Notes: generated from the letters alone by a model not told the origin. Shown: positions 38,343 to 47,748, numbered from the stretch's first letter. The stretch is 64,000 nt of DNA from Spirochaetota bacterium (GCA_034190085.1 JAXHTS010000049.1:1-64000), one strand, 5' to 3'. Program-made: numbers and translations.

Positions 38343-38744
38343 TTATTTCTTGCTCAATTCTTCATAGAGCATCTTTGCCAGGCCAAGATTGGTGTTTTTT
38401 GAAAGTACTAATGCATACTCATCATATAGCATATCCTCAAATATCTCTTCAGCGAATCCGCCGTTTATCAGTTCGCTCTTATGGATTGTGTTTCTCATCT
38501 CTTTCAGCATTCTAGCGACGAATATTGATTCCATCTGAACACAGACGTCCATGAGCCTCTTGTCTTCAGTTTTCTTTTTATTATTGTCAATATTGCCCGA
38601 TTCCGGCTTATTGCTAATATGATTTTGTAGGATATTCTGGAAGCTGGTGTCCTCTTGGGAATACCCTTTTAGTTTAGTCGCGTCTGCTCTACTCTGCTTC
38701 AAGCGTTGGATATCATAAATTGATTTTATCTGCATCATATTCAT
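38343..38744 (-). CDS. flgJ: Flagellar rod-binding protein FlgJ (rod domain only)
   Basis: The 133-residue protein has the FlgJ rod-cap domain in its C-terminal 80 residues: DVCVQMESIFVARMLKEMRNT, FAEEIFEDMLYDEYALVLSK and GLAKMLYEEL. There is no muramidase domain, as in spirochaetes and other phyla where FlgJ is short. It helps assemble the flagellar rod in the periplasm. It lies 97 bp downstream of flgI as the last gene of the flgG-A-H-I-J group. Confidence 0.9.
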   Translation of the reverse strand: MNMMQIKSIYDIQRLKQSRADATKLKGYSQEDTSFQNILQNHISNKPESGNIDNNKKKTEDKRLMDVCVQMESIFVARMLKEMRNTIHKSELINGGFAEEIFEDMLYDEYALVLSKNTNLGLAKMLYEELSKK

Positions 38745-38841
38745 ACCATCCTGTAATCTAATTTCAGATCAAGTTCTACTAAATGATTCTCTTAATGAAT
38801 CAGGAACATAGAAGACTCATCAAGGGTGAGCAAAAGGCCGG

Positions 38842-39849
38842 CTATCGAATTATCAGATCTGCATGAAGTGCTCCGGCATCCTTAAGGGCCTTTAGAATAG
38901 AAATGATCTCACTGGTGTTGACACCAATATAATTCAATGAATCCATTAGATCCTTCACTGTTGAGGATTCCTTTAATAGAGCTGAATTTCCCTTGGAATT
39001 CTCTCCCTCTACATTTACTGTAAGACCATCCTTGCTGACCACAACCTCTGAGATCTTCACATCTTCCCCCATTACGATTGTTCCATCCTTTTCATTCACC
39101 ACCACCCTCGCTCGTGCAATTGGTGTTATCTCAATATTCTCAACAGTAGAAACCAACTCAACAATATTAACATCCCTTGGCAGATTGATCCTTATCCTGC
39201 CTCCTTTGGTTGTTGCTGGTTTAGATTCTGGGTATTTTTTACTCACCGATTTTATAATTCTATCAGCTACGGTAAAGTCCCACTCCTTTAAGACTAAAGA
39301 GATGCTGTTATCAGTTATTATCTCAGGCTCGATCTCTCTCTCAACAACACCCCCATTTATGATTTGCGCTACTGTACGTATGCCCTTCCCCCTCTTTTTC
39401 GCGTCAATAATAGACAATGCACCTTGCGCAACAACATAGATAATATCATCAGCGCCCTTTAATGGAGATTGAATAAGTATGCCACCTTCGAGAGATTTGG
39501 CGTCACCTATTGATGATACAGTAATATCTATTCTATCACCGACCCTTATAAAAGGGGGGAGTTTGGCAGTGATCAATACTGCCGCAACATTCTTGGATGT
39601 AAAATTTTCTCCTTCCTCAAGCCCTAAGTTGTTAAGTATATTTTTCAATGACGATCTGATTAAAGTTGATTTTGAGTCGCCCGTTCCCTGAAGGCCAACT
39701 ACTAATCCAAATCCGAAAACCTGATTAGCTCTCAATCCATCTATAAATGCTATATCCCTAATCTTCACACTTATTTCTGAATACGCTAGGGTGGATAAGA
39801 AGACGGTTGTGATTAAACATAGAGATATAGCATTGATTTTTACCTTCAT
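38842..39849 (-). CDS. flgI: Flagellar P-ring protein FlgI
   Basis: The full-length 335-residue protein begins with a cleavable signal peptide and has family motifs VKIRDIAFIDGLRANQVFG, GLVVGLQGTGDS, FTSKNVAAVLITAKLPPF, GDRIDITVSSIGDAKSLEGG and a C-terminal VKDLMDSLNYIGVNTSEIISILKAL. It forms the ring around the rod in the peptidoglycan layer. It starts 5 bp after flgH, so the two are co-translated. A P-ring gene argues against a Treponema- or Borrelia-type spirochaete, which lack it, and fits Leptospira-like groups or other diderms. Confidence 0.95.
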   Translation of the reverse strand: MKVKINAISLCLITTVFLSTLAYSEISVKIRDIAFIDGLRANQVFGFGLVVGLQGTGDSKSTLIRSSLKNILNNLGLEEGENFTSKNVAAVLITAKLPPFIRVGDRIDITVSSIGDAKSLEGGILIQSPLKGADDIIYVVAQGALSIIDAKKRGKGIRTVAQIINGGVVEREIEPEIITDNSISLVLKEWDFTVADRIIKSVSKKYPESKPATTKGGRIRINLPRDVNIVELVSTVENIEITPIARARVVVNEKDGTIVMGEDVKISEVVVSKDGLTVNVEGENSKGNSALLKESSTVKDLMDSLNYIGVNTSEIISILKALKDAGALHADLIIR

Positions 39850-39854
39850 GATTT

Positions 39855-40496
39855 TTACCTACTTAACTCGTTTAACATCCTTTCAAGGTAATCCACAATA
39901 ATCTTCTGCTTCTCTCCCTCAGTTAGGCCTATATCTGCGCTCTCTCCCTCCTCAGGCCCCGGTCTTTCTACTTTTATGCCCGCTCCTGTAGTATAGCTAC
40001 TAATATTAAGTTGAAAATTTGCAATACTCCTTGATTTTACGCTTCTGCCAATCACAAAGGCCGGATCAATTACGCCCGATATTCCGAATCTATTGGTTAT
40101 TCCTCTAAAAGAATATTCCCTAATGCCTGCTATCTGATATTTCCCATCCTCAAGTCTTCCTGTAATTCTTGAGGCTATGGGTATTCTCATGTTGCTCATG
40201 CCTGAAAATTTTGTATTATCATTTCTCTCAATTTTTTTATCAGAGGATACCTTTGGAAGAAATCCAGTAATATTTTCATCTGGAAGAGAGGTGATGCTAA
40301 AGGAATTTTGATTGTTTAAAGCAACAGTGAATGTCAATTTTGATATATCATCTATTTCAACTACTATAATATCGCCTATCCTCAGATCATCAGCTGAGGA
40401 GTATATATTTTTATCTCTCCAAAGGCTCTTCGAGATTAGCGATGTGGATAAGAATAGGGATGCTCCAATAATAGCTATCAACTTATATAATTTCAT
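39855..40496 (-). CDS. flgH: Flagellar L-ring protein FlgH without a lipidation cysteine
   Basis: The protein has 213 residues with an N-terminal signal (MKLYKLIAIIGASLFLSTSLI), the core motif GDIIVVEI, and the C-terminal ISGVIDPAFVIGRSVKSRSIANFQLN...IDYLERMLNE region typical of FlgH. The lipobox cysteine found in enterobacterial FlgH is absent; SLISKSLW follows the hydrophobic stretch, so it is presumably a signal-peptidase-I protein. It forms the outer-membrane ring. The start overlaps flgA by 4 bp (ATGA). Late residues (ERPGPEEGESADIGL) are acidic. Confidence 0.92.
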   Translation of the reverse strand: MKLYKLIAIIGASLFLSTSLISKSLWRDKNIYSSADDLRIGDIIVVEIDDISKLTFTVALNNQNSFSITSLPDENITGFLPKVSSDKKIERNDNTKFSGMSNMRIPIASRITGRLEDGKYQIAGIREYSFRGITNRFGISGVIDPAFVIGRSVKSRSIANFQLNISSYTTGAGIKVERPGPEEGESADIGLTEGEKQKIIVDYLERMLNELSR

Positions 40497-41026
40497 TGAG
40501 TAACCTCAACCAGCCTTCCCTTTGTTAACCTTCCTCTAACAACCTTTGAGCCCTTGAGTTTAACTTTTATCTCATCACCTATCTTGCCATCATTTACTGC
40601 CATTCCTGACGATCCAATAGTGATCCCATTCCCTTTTACAATAAGATTTACTCTATCGCCCTTCGTTACAATATAATCTCTCCATTCCCTTTCATATTTT
40701 TTTTGCTTATCACTATCGTCATCTTTGGTTAATATTCTTACAGCATTTCCAAAGATAATAATATCTTCCTTTATATTTCTATTCAGCAAATTTCTCAACT
40801 CCATCCTGTCGAGATAGCCATCCATATATAGTTCTCTAAATATCTCTATATCTTCTATTTTCTTATGGATCGTTGAATTATAATCGATCATTCCCACATC
40901 TTTGAGGGTAATATCTATTCCATCGATCTCAACTATTGGAAATAGAAATATTTTAATCTCAGCAAATACTATTCCCTGAATTAACAAAAGGAAAAGCAAT
41001 ACTCTATAAAATGTCTTTATAAGCAT
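40493..41026 (-). CDS. flgA: Flagellar P-ring assembly chaperone FlgA
   Basis: The 177-residue secreted protein has an N-terminal signal and a C-terminal SAF-like domain (RVNLIVKGNGITIGSSGMAVNDG, IGDEIKVKLKGSKVVRGRLTKGRLVEV) that is characteristic of FlgA. The N-terminal region is short and divergent. It escorts FlgI during P-ring assembly. GGAAGG 4 bp before the ATG is the ribosome site. It lies 36 bp after flgG and overlaps flgH. Confidence 0.9.
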   Translation of the reverse strand: MLIKTFYRVLLFLLLIQGIVFAEIKIFLFPIVEIDGIDITLKDVGMIDYNSTIHKKIEDIEIFRELYMDGYLDRMELRNLLNRNIKEDIIIFGNAVRILTKDDDSDKQKKYEREWRDYIVTKGDRVNLIVKGNGITIGSSGMAVNDGKIGDEIKVKLKGSKVVRGRLTKGRLVEVTQ

Positions 41027-41062
41027 TGACCTTCCATATTCTTCATTGTTGCTACAATAAAA

Positions 41063-41857
41063 TTATCTCTTCAGTCCTATTGCTGTTGCAAGCATGGAAT
41101 CGGATGTCTGAATAGCCTTAGAATTTACTTCATAAGCCCTTTGAGCAACAATCATATTCACCATCTCCTCAACAACCTTAACATTTGACATCTCGAGAAA
41201 TCCCTGATGAGTCTTTGCCATCCCATTCATCCCTGGTTGTCCTGGTATTTCCTCTCCTGAGGCAGGAGTGGTTTTATATAGATTATCACCAATGCTCCTC
41301 AAACCCGCTGGATTCACAAACCTGCATAGGTCCAAAAGCCCAACCTCAATGGGGTCCTCTTCACCAACCACCTTGACCGTTACTCTGCCATCCTGACTGA
41401 TGGAGAGGCTATTCATAATAAAGCTATCAGGCAATACAATGGGCGGCTCTAATAGATAACCATTGGATGTGACAATCTGACGATTTGAATCAATCTTGAA
41501 AGAACCATCCCTTGTATATGCAAAGCTGCCATCATATAGCTGTATCTTAAAAAAACCCTCACCCTCAAGCGCTATATCCAATTTGTTCTCCGTTGATTGA
41601 AGGCTGCCCTGAGAGAACATCTTTTGGGTTGCCGCTGTCTTTACACCATGTCCAACCTGTATGCCTGTGGGAACCTCTGTGACCTCTGTCGCTGGAGTGC
41701 CTGCCATTAGAAGCGTCTGATAAATTAGATCCTCAAATTCTGCCCTCATTTTTTTAAATCCGGTGGTGTTCACATTGGAAAGATTGTTTGATATTGTATC
41801 TATGTTGAATTGTTGGCCCACCATTCCAGAAGCTGCAGTCCACAATGATCTCATCAT
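41063..41857 (-). CDS. flgG: Flagellar distal rod protein FlgG
   Basis: The 264-residue protein has the N-terminal rod motif MRSLWTAASGMVGQQFNIDTISNNLSNVNTTGFKK-type region and the C-terminal FLEMSNVKVVEEMVNMIVAQRAYEVNSKAIQTSD region shared by axial proteins. The usual FlgG middle (GNGFFKIQL-like EGEGFFKIQLYDGS, YTRDGSFKID) is present. It is exported by the flagellar type III system and so has no signal peptide. GAGGGG 8 bp before the ATG is the ribosome site. It is the first gene of the minus-strand flagellar operon; no flgF is seen upstream. Confidence 0.95.
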   Translation of the reverse strand: MMRSLWTAASGMVGQQFNIDTISNNLSNVNTTGFKKMRAEFEDLIYQTLLMAGTPATEVTEVPTGIQVGHGVKTAATQKMFSQGSLQSTENKLDIALEGEGFFKIQLYDGSFAYTRDGSFKIDSNRQIVTSNGYLLEPPIVLPDSFIMNSLSISQDGRVTVKVVGEEDPIEVGLLDLCRFVNPAGLRSIGDNLYKTTPASGEEIPGQPGMNGMAKTHQGFLEMSNVKVVEEMVNMIVAQRAYEVNSKAIQTSDSMLATAIGLKR

Positions 41858-42517
41858 ATCTCATACCCCTCTAATATAAAAATGATAGCCCTAATATATT
41901 ACTGAATGGATGTTCAGGGCTTTGTATTATCGATAATTAAATGACTAAAGTATAAGTCCACGCATTCATTTATAGTAAATTTATGTTAATTCAGTTTAAG
42001 TACTTTCATGATTAGGATAATTTTGAGAGAAATTCGTTTTCATTTAATTAAAAATAATGGCTTCTTTATTATCCACTTTCAAGTTAATAATCGGGAATTA
42101 TCAACTGAGGCTTGAATAAAAACCTTTTGGCGCCTATTGAAATGTATGGGCGCACTTTAATTTTTAGGGCAAATAAATCAGACAGGGTGATAGGATTTAA
42201 AGGGATATAAATCCAGTTAATCTAATTTTTAAAGATTAATGCTAATATAGTTATAAAAGTTAATAAATACAGGATAAAATTTCGATTTACAGGACATCAA
42301 AGAAAAATCCCTGTAATATTGTTATCCTATTCAAAATTTTTCTTTTCTTTCCTGCTTGAGTAAAGTGTCCTAAAAATAAATTTGCGCCCTGAAATGTATA
42401 TCTCTATAAATATCTTTTTTTGTTTGACAAGACCATTTCATTTTATATAGTTTTACGATCAGAAATTCATGAAAATATTCTTTAAAAAAACATATAATCA
42501 TTTAAGAAAGTTTACTC
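41858..42517. other. 660-bp intergenic region between divergent genes
   Basis: No firm gene. A 33-codon frame ending at 42210 (NLLAPIEMYGRTLIFRANKS) looks protein-like but lacks a ribosome site and may be a relic. Two inverted repeats (GGATTTA/TAAATCC at 42193-42214 and AGCCCT/AGGGCT near 41886-41920) are present. A good promoter lies at 42424-42451. Confidence 0.5.
42424..42451 (+). promoter_or_regulatory. Sigma-70-type promoter for the gene at 42518
   Basis: TTGACA (42424-42429), 16-bp spacer, then TATAGT (42446-42451). Transcription would begin near 42458, giving a leader of about 60 bases. Confidence 0.55.
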
Positions 42518-42877
42518 ATGAAGGGGATGAAAATAAAAAACAGACGACGCGGTCCTGATATTCTTATTAAATGGATCAATTATATAGCTGTATCCTGTTG
42601 GATATTTATATTTACTATATTTATAATAGTATCTATTGCTAAACCTCCGGTAGAAGGCTTCTTCGATCGGCAATATGGTATTCAGGTAAACAACACATGG
42701 GATAGGACACTGCTTGAATATGCCTTCTATCTTATGTTTCCCCTGTTGATAATCTGCGGTATTGGTTTGTTAATCAATTCTACTCGACATAAGCGAAAAA
42801 CTGATACATACAATAAAACCCTAATCGTATGTTTTGTCCTATCCATATTAGGTATTACCTACTTTTTATTTACATAA
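42518..42877 (+). CDS. Small three-span inner-membrane protein of unknown function
   Basis: The 119-residue protein has a basic N-terminus (MKGMKIKNRRR), membrane segments at about 18-41, 68-87 and 99-118, and a polar loop (PPVEGFFDRQYGIQVNNTWD) that should face the periplasm. I do not recognise a characterised family. It follows a good promoter and stands alone between the flagellar operon and a MORN-repeat lipoprotein. Confidence 0.65.
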   Translation: MKGMKIKNRRRGPDILIKWINYIAVSCWIFIFTIFIIVSIAKPPVEGFFDRQYGIQVNNTWDRTLLEYAFYLMFPLLIICGIGLLINSTRHKRKTDTYNKTLIVCFVLSILGITYFLFT

Positions 42878-43363
42878 CCTATTAAACATTAATTCTTCAA
42901 TCTTAATCTATTGGTTTAGAATGTCTGTTTTCTCTCCTTTTATTTTATTAAACTAGCTCAATATCATATCCTTAATGAAAATATATTTTATGCATGGAAT
43001 TGTTAGAATACTCTTTGAATACTGGGCAATGACACTGTTAGGATCATCCTTAGGGGATATCAATTTTGTTTCTATTTACTTTTTTTTACATTGACAAAAT
43101 ACTCTTGATTTATACTTTACATTCTATAAATTTGGTTATCAATATTCAAATAGTGTGATATTTGAATAGGGTTCTATTCTACATATCCTAAATAATTAAT
43201 AATTTGATAACATTGCTCCTTTCAAGCGAAGATTAGGATGAATAATAACTATCTTTCATTCTGTTCCTTAAGTCCTACCTCCCTTATGGAAGAAAATGTA
43301 TTTTTCTTTCGAGTTTTCACTCTAATTAGGTTACAAGAAATTACAGCGTTGGAGAATATATAA
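42878..43363. other. 486-bp AT-rich intergenic region
   Basis: No gene is supported. TTGACA at 43091-43096 with TACTTT at 43113-43118 (16-bp spacer) is a possible promoter about 250 bp upstream of the MORN lipoprotein gene, a weak match. Confidence 0.4.
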
Positions 43364-44530
43364 ATGAATACAAAAAGGGCTATAACATCAATAATCATTT
43401 TTATGTGTATCTTTTCATGTAAAACAACAGAAAAAGAAGAAAAGCCAAAAGCGCCAGAGAAGGTTAAAGATGGACTTGGTAAAATATTCTGGGAAGACGG
43501 ATCAATTAGGGGTGAAGGTAATTTTATCAATTATCAAAAGAACGGCAAATGGATATTATACTATAAAGGCATAGGGAAGAAACAGGCTGAGGGTAAACAT
43601 ATAAATGATCAACAAGAGGGGAAGTGGATTTTCTTCCATAAAAACGGCACTAAGAGCATTGAGGGTGAATTTAAAAATGGACAGAAGATTGGTGAATGGC
43701 AAGCTTATTATAATACTGGACAACTGTTATGGAAAGCAAATTATATATTAAGGACTATTGAAGGTATGAAAGTCGGTGCTATTGAAGGTATGAAAATATC
43801 ATACTATAAATCTGGTAAGGTATGGAAAGAGGAGGAATTTCGTAGAGCCGTTAAGAGGGGAAGGTCACAGGAGTACTATGAAAATGGGAAGCCAAAGGAG
43901 ATAGCATGGTTCAAAAATGATAAATATAATGGCAAAGTGAATAAGTGGTGGGGGAATGGCAATCCAAGCGAAAATGGTTTTTATGTTAATGATAAAAGAA
44001 CTGGAGAATGGAAATTCTTTTTTGAGAATGGCAGAAAAAAAATGACTGGCAGATATGCTAAAGGGAAAATGGAAGGCATATGGAAAATCTACTCACCAGA
44101 AGGAGGATTGGAATCAACCGGAAACTTTGAAGGGGGCAAACAGGTTGGAGTTTGGACCTATTATAATAAAAAGCGTCAAATAACCAAAAAATTGACTATA
44201 AACGGCGGGATGATTACAGGCAAGTGCTGGATCTATGAAAATAATAAGCTTACTGGGGAGGGTGAGATGACGGGGCTTGCAAAAAAGCCCAAGAAGAATG
44301 GACAATGGAAGGAATTCTATCCAAATGGTAAGGTTAAATATGTGGGTAATTTCCAGCTTGGGAAAAAGAATGGTACTTTTAAGGAATATTATTCTAATGG
44401 CAAACTGATGTCAGAGGGTAGTTATATGCTAAATAAGAAGAATGGGAAATGGACATTCTATAATAAGAATGGATCTATTGATACTGAAAAATCTGGTAAC
44501 TATATGATGGATAAGAAAACTAAGTTTTAG
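43364..44530 (+). CDS. MORN-repeat lipoprotein (YwqK-like)
   Basis: This 388-residue product starts with a lipoprotein signal (FMCIFSC, Cys at about 19) and a short Glu/Lys linker. The rest is about a dozen MORN/YwqK-type repeats of 20-24 residues with G.W.YYKNG.K motifs (GKWILYYKGIGKKQAEG, GKWIFFHKNGTKSIEG, GEWKFFFENGRKKMTG, GKWTFYNKNGSID). Such repeats form elongated beta sheets that bind lipids or partner proteins. YwqK-like proteins are sometimes annotated as antitoxins, but no toxin gene is adjacent, so I give no such role. It is probably attached to the outer membrane. The following gene is convergent. Confidence 0.85.
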   Translation: MNTKRAITSIIIFMCIFSCKTTEKEEKPKAPEKVKDGLGKIFWEDGSIRGEGNFINYQKNGKWILYYKGIGKKQAEGKHINDQQEGKWIFFHKNGTKSIEGEFKNGQKIGEWQAYYNTGQLLWKANYILRTIEGMKVGAIEGMKISYYKSGKVWKEEEFRRAVKRGRSQEYYENGKPKEIAWFKNDKYNGKVNKWWGNGNPSENGFYVNDKRTGEWKFFFENGRKKMTGRYAKGKMEGIWKIYSPEGGLESTGNFEGGKQVGVWTYYNKKRQITKKLTINGGMITGKCWIYENNKLTGEGEMTGLAKKPKKNGQWKEFYPNGKVKYVGNFQLGKKNGTFKEYYSNGKLMSEGSYMLNKKNGKWTFYNKNGSIDTEKSGNYMMDKKTKF

Positions 44531-44645
44531 CCAAATAATGCACAGTGTTTTATCCTGTAATTGTTCAGTGAGTAAGCCTTAGGGAGTATTGAATTTTACA
44601 ACAGGAGCGGATTAAGTTATACCCAGCTAAGGACCTTAATAAGGG

Positions 44646-45584
44646 TTACTGATAAACACTTTTTGATAGGGTGTTGAGTATATCCATATCCTTTTCTGAT
44701 AGGGTGAACTCAGTCCCCTTCATATTTTCCAGAACCTGTTTTCTGTTTCTGGCGCCAACGATTGTGGATGCTACACCTTCTTGAGATAGAAGCCATGATA
44801 TTGCAAGATTGGATGGTTTAATACCCTTTTCTTCAGCCATCTCATCCATTTTATCCACTAGAGCCTTGACCCCATCCCAGTATTTTTTTTGGAAATATTT
44901 ATAAAAGAATGAGCGCGCATCTGTTATGCCGAATTTCGGCAATTCTTTGTATTTCCCTGTGAGCATGCCGCCGCCAATGGATCCGTAGGTTATAATGCCA
45001 ATATTATTATCTATACAGATTCCTTTAATATTCTCCTCAATGCTGCGCTCCAATAAGGAATATTGAGATTGTAGTGTCGTAATGGTGGCGTACTTCAAGG
45101 ATTCCTCTATCTCCTTATCACTGAAATTAGATATTCCTATATACCGAATTTTTCCCTCATCTTGATGCTTCAATAGAGCCTTCATGGTATCCTCAATTGG
45201 GATATTTGGATCGGGCCAATGGCATTGATAAAGATCGATATAATCAGTCTGTAATCTTTTTAGTGATTGCGCAAGCTCATATTCTATAAAATCAGGGGAT
45301 AGGTTTTTTTTATATTTATCGTCTATATTTAGGCCACATTTTGTGGCAATTATTACTTCCTCTCTCTTATTCTTTATAATTTTTCCTATCAACGATTCAG
45401 CATGGCCGTCGCCATAAGCTGGGGCAGTGTCTATGGTATTTATCCCATTATCGAGAGCTGACTCAATTGCATTAATAGCATCATTTTCATCATACTTGCC
45501 CCAATTGCTGCCGCCTATTGCCCAGGTGCCTAGGATAATCCTTGATATATTTAAGTCGCTGTTCCCAAGTTTCATATATTTCAT
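44646..45584 (-). CDS. Aldo/keto reductase
   Basis: This 312-residue protein has the AKR catalytic tetrad Asp52, Tyr57, Lys82 and His122 (GINTIDTAPAYGDG, IIATKCGL, YQCHWPDP), the barrel end GVASTIVGARNRKQVLEN and the YIGISNFSD motif. It would reduce a carbonyl compound with NADPH in the cytoplasm; the substrate is unknown. It resembles the YdhF/IolS-type (AKR11-13) subgroup by the GTWAIGGSNWG opening. It has no clear co-operon partner. Confidence 0.9.
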   Translation of the reverse strand: MKYMKLGNSDLNISRIILGTWAIGGSNWGKYDENDAINAIESALDNGINTIDTAPAYGDGHAESLIGKIIKNKREEVIIATKCGLNIDDKYKKNLSPDFIEYELAQSLKRLQTDYIDLYQCHWPDPNIPIEDTMKALLKHQDEGKIRYIGISNFSDKEIEESLKYATITTLQSQYSLLERSIEENIKGICIDNNIGIITYGSIGGGMLTGKYKELPKFGITDARSFFYKYFQKKYWDGVKALVDKMDEMAEEKGIKPSNLAISWLLSQEGVASTIVGARNRKQVLENMKGTEFTLSEKDMDILNTLSKSVYQ

Positions 45585-45954
45585 AATTTAAACGTCCCGT
45601 ATACAAAGTTGAATATCTTCCCTGTGTCTTTGAGAGGGATAGATTCATCATTATTTTATCCTTAATCCTCACAATGCTTCTCTACATTTTATCCAATGCT
45701 GAAAATATACCTAAGAATCAATATAGTCAAGATAAATCTTATGACATATATTTATTCTGATAGAAATTTCGAGTTGTAACTATATTCAATAACCTTGATT
45801 GTTTAAGTAGGTTTTAATATTTTCAAAGGGGCGCTAAACATTAGTTGACATAAGAGATTCGAGGGATACAATAATGTGTAATAGGCCTTGTCAGCGTATT
45901 GGCAGGGGGGAGGGCTGATCGCACTCCCATGCACTCCATATGATGAGGGAATTT
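45585..45954. other. Divergent promoter region of umuDC
   Basis: No gene is supported. A promoter-like TTGACA...TACAAT is at 45845-45872, and a GGCAGGGGGGAGGGC tract (45901-45915) follows. A 14-codon frame starting at 45874 is not considered real. No LexA-type palindrome was found with certainty. Confidence 0.5.
45845..45872 (+). promoter_or_regulatory. Sigma-70-type promoter for umuDC
   Basis: TTGACA (45845-45850), 16-bp spacer, TACAAT (45867-45872). The first gene starts about 83 bases further on, leaving a leader of roughly 75 bases. Confidence 0.6.
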
Positions 45955-46407
45955 ATGAACATGCCAAAGCTGAAAGATGTTTACATTGAAGGAATATACC
46001 GTGCGGAAGCGAGGAACTCTCTCACTCTTCCGCTCTTTGTGACCAGCATATCCGCAGGGTTCCCCTCGCCTGCGGATGATTATATTGACAAGAGGCTCGA
46101 TCTTAATGAGTTTCTCATTCGACATCCTGCTGCCACCTTCTTTGTGCGAGTCTCTGGGGATTCCATGATAGATGCAGGCATTCATCCCGATGATATTCTT
46201 ATTGTGGATAGGGCGGTAGAGGCGGTCAATAACAAGATTGTGATTGCCGTGCTCAATGGGGAACTTACAGTGAAACGTTTGCGAATAGAGGGGGAGGCCG
46301 TCTACCTGTACCCCGAAAATGATGAATACAGTCCCATCGAGATAACCCCACAGATGCAGTTCGAGGTATGGGGCGTGGTTATTCATGTAATTCATTCTAT
46401 AAAGTAG
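45955..46407 (+). CDS. umuD: SOS mutagenesis protein UmuD (LexA-like self-cleaving protease)
   Basis: About 150 residues match UmuD. The cleavage site Ala-Gly lies in SISAGFPSPADDY, the active-site serine in RVSGDSMIDAGI, and the lysine in LNGELTVKRLRI. After RecA-stimulated self-cleavage it joins UmuC to form DNA polymerase V. GAGGGA at 45945-45950 precedes ATGs at 45955 and 45961, so either is a likely start; the ATG at 45940 lies before the ribosome site. The gene is 7 bp upstream of umuC. Confidence 0.92.
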   Translation: MNMPKLKDVYIEGIYRAEARNSLTLPLFVTSISAGFPSPADDYIDKRLDLNEFLIRHPAATFFVRVSGDSMIDAGIHPDDILIVDRAVEAVNNKIVIAVLNGELTVKRLRIEGEAVYLYPENDEYSPIEITPQMQFEVWGVVIHVIHSIK

Positions 46408-46414
46408 GATAGGC

Positions 46415-47698
46415 ATGAGAGAAATTTTTGCGCTGGTGGATTGCAACAATTTTTATGTTTCTTGCGAAGGGGTATTCAATCCACAGCTATGGGGTAGGCC
46501 GGTAATTGTGCTCTCCAACAATGATGGCAATGTTATTTCCAGATCCAATGAGGCAAAGGAATTGGGCATAGCCATGGGGGCTCCCCTCTTCGAGTGCGCC
46601 AAATTGGTAAGAAAACATGATGTGAAGCTTTTCTCTTCTAATTATGCTCTATATGGGAACATGTCGTATCGGGTAATGCAAACCCTGGCGCAGTGCGTCC
46701 CAGATATGGAGATATATTCGATTGATGAAGCCTTTCTCTCCTTTACAGGGATGAGCCATCTTGATACTGTTGCCTATGGGCATCATATTAAGGATATAAC
46801 AAAACAGTGGACCGGCATTCCTGTTTCCATAGGGATAGGCCCATCAAAGACACTTGCCAAACTCGCAAGCCTCCTCGCTAAAAGGCATCCTCAACACAGA
46901 GGCGTGTTTGATATTACCGAGCATCCCGATTATGAGAGGTTGTTGGATTCAGTGGATGTGAAGGACGTGTGGGGAATTGGAAGCCAGTACGAGAAGATGC
47001 TTAAAAGGAATGGCGTCAATACAGCCTTTCAGCTTGCTCAGTCCCCTGATGCGTGGGTGAGAAAACGAATGACAATCATGGGACTACGTACGGTTTGCGA
47101 GCTACGTGGCGTCTCTTGCATCCCTTTGGAGCAAATGCCGGACCCGAAGAAGGGGATCTTTAGTTCCAGGTCTTTTGGGCGTCCAGTGGAAAAACTGGGG
47201 GAATTAAAGGAGGCGCTTGCGGCCTATACTGCACGGGCTGCTGAGAAGTTGCGGCTGCAAGATTCGGTAGCTTCTTATATCAATGTGTTTATCGCCACAA
47301 ATCGTTTTAAGCAAGAGCCACAATATTCCAATTCAATCACCTATCGCCTTCCTGTCCCAACATCATATACGCCTGAGTTGATTCGCTATGCGCATAACAG
47401 CCTTGACAGAATTTTCCGTAGTGGATATCGCTACAAAAAAACAGGCATAATGCTCATGGAGATCATCCCCAAGGAAGATGCCCAACTCAATCTATTTATG
47501 CCTTCCGGAGACACAGAGCGGGAAAGGGCTATCATGAAGACAATCGATTATATAAATGCACGCTGGGGACGCAACACTGTGCGTTATGCAGCGGAGGGTA
47601 GCGGAAAGCCTTGGCAGATGAGAAGGTCCTATCTATCGAAGGGCTATACAACCAGGTGGCAGGACATCCCCCTTGTTAAGGCATCATACCCATTTTGA
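46415..47698 (+). CDS. umuC: DNA polymerase V catalytic subunit UmuC
   Basis: This 427-residue Y-family polymerase has ALVDCNNFYVSCEGVFNP with the first metal-binding Asp, the YSIDEAFLSF active-site pair, PVSIGIGPSKTLAKLAS, VWGIGSQYEKMLKRNGV (HhH), and a little-finger region with the beta-clamp-type tail QLNLFMPS. It performs translesion synthesis with UmuD'. AGGATAGG precedes the ATG, and the gene follows umuD by 7 bp. A full-length and apparently intact copy. Confidence 0.95.
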   Translation: MREIFALVDCNNFYVSCEGVFNPQLWGRPVIVLSNNDGNVISRSNEAKELGIAMGAPLFECAKLVRKHDVKLFSSNYALYGNMSYRVMQTLAQCVPDMEIYSIDEAFLSFTGMSHLDTVAYGHHIKDITKQWTGIPVSIGIGPSKTLAKLASLLAKRHPQHRGVFDITEHPDYERLLDSVDVKDVWGIGSQYEKMLKRNGVNTAFQLAQSPDAWVRKRMTIMGLRTVCELRGVSCIPLEQMPDPKKGIFSSRSFGRPVEKLGELKEALAAYTARAAEKLRLQDSVASYINVFIATNRFKQEPQYSNSITYRLPVPTSYTPELIRYAHNSLDRIFRSGYRYKKTGIMLMEIIPKEDAQLNLFMPSGDTERERAIMKTIDYINARWGRNTVRYAAEGSGKPWQMRRSYLSKGYTTRWQDIPLVKASYPF

Positions 47699-47748
47699 CA
47701 ATAGTTACATACATGTAATTTATTGAGATTTTGATGTGCTAAAATATA

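Noticed and set aside
42112-42210. Possible 33-codon peptide (NLLAPIEMYGRTLIF)
   Set aside because: Protein-like in appearance but no start with a ribosome site and no recognised family.
43364-44530. Toxin-antitoxin module around the YwqK-like protein
   Set aside because: The MORN repeats match proteins annotated as antitoxins, but no toxin gene is adjacent and this copy is a lipoprotein.
45841-46449. 202-codon minus-strand frame opposite umuD
   Set aside because: UmuD on the plus strand has all catalytic motifs; the antisense frame has no recognisable domain.
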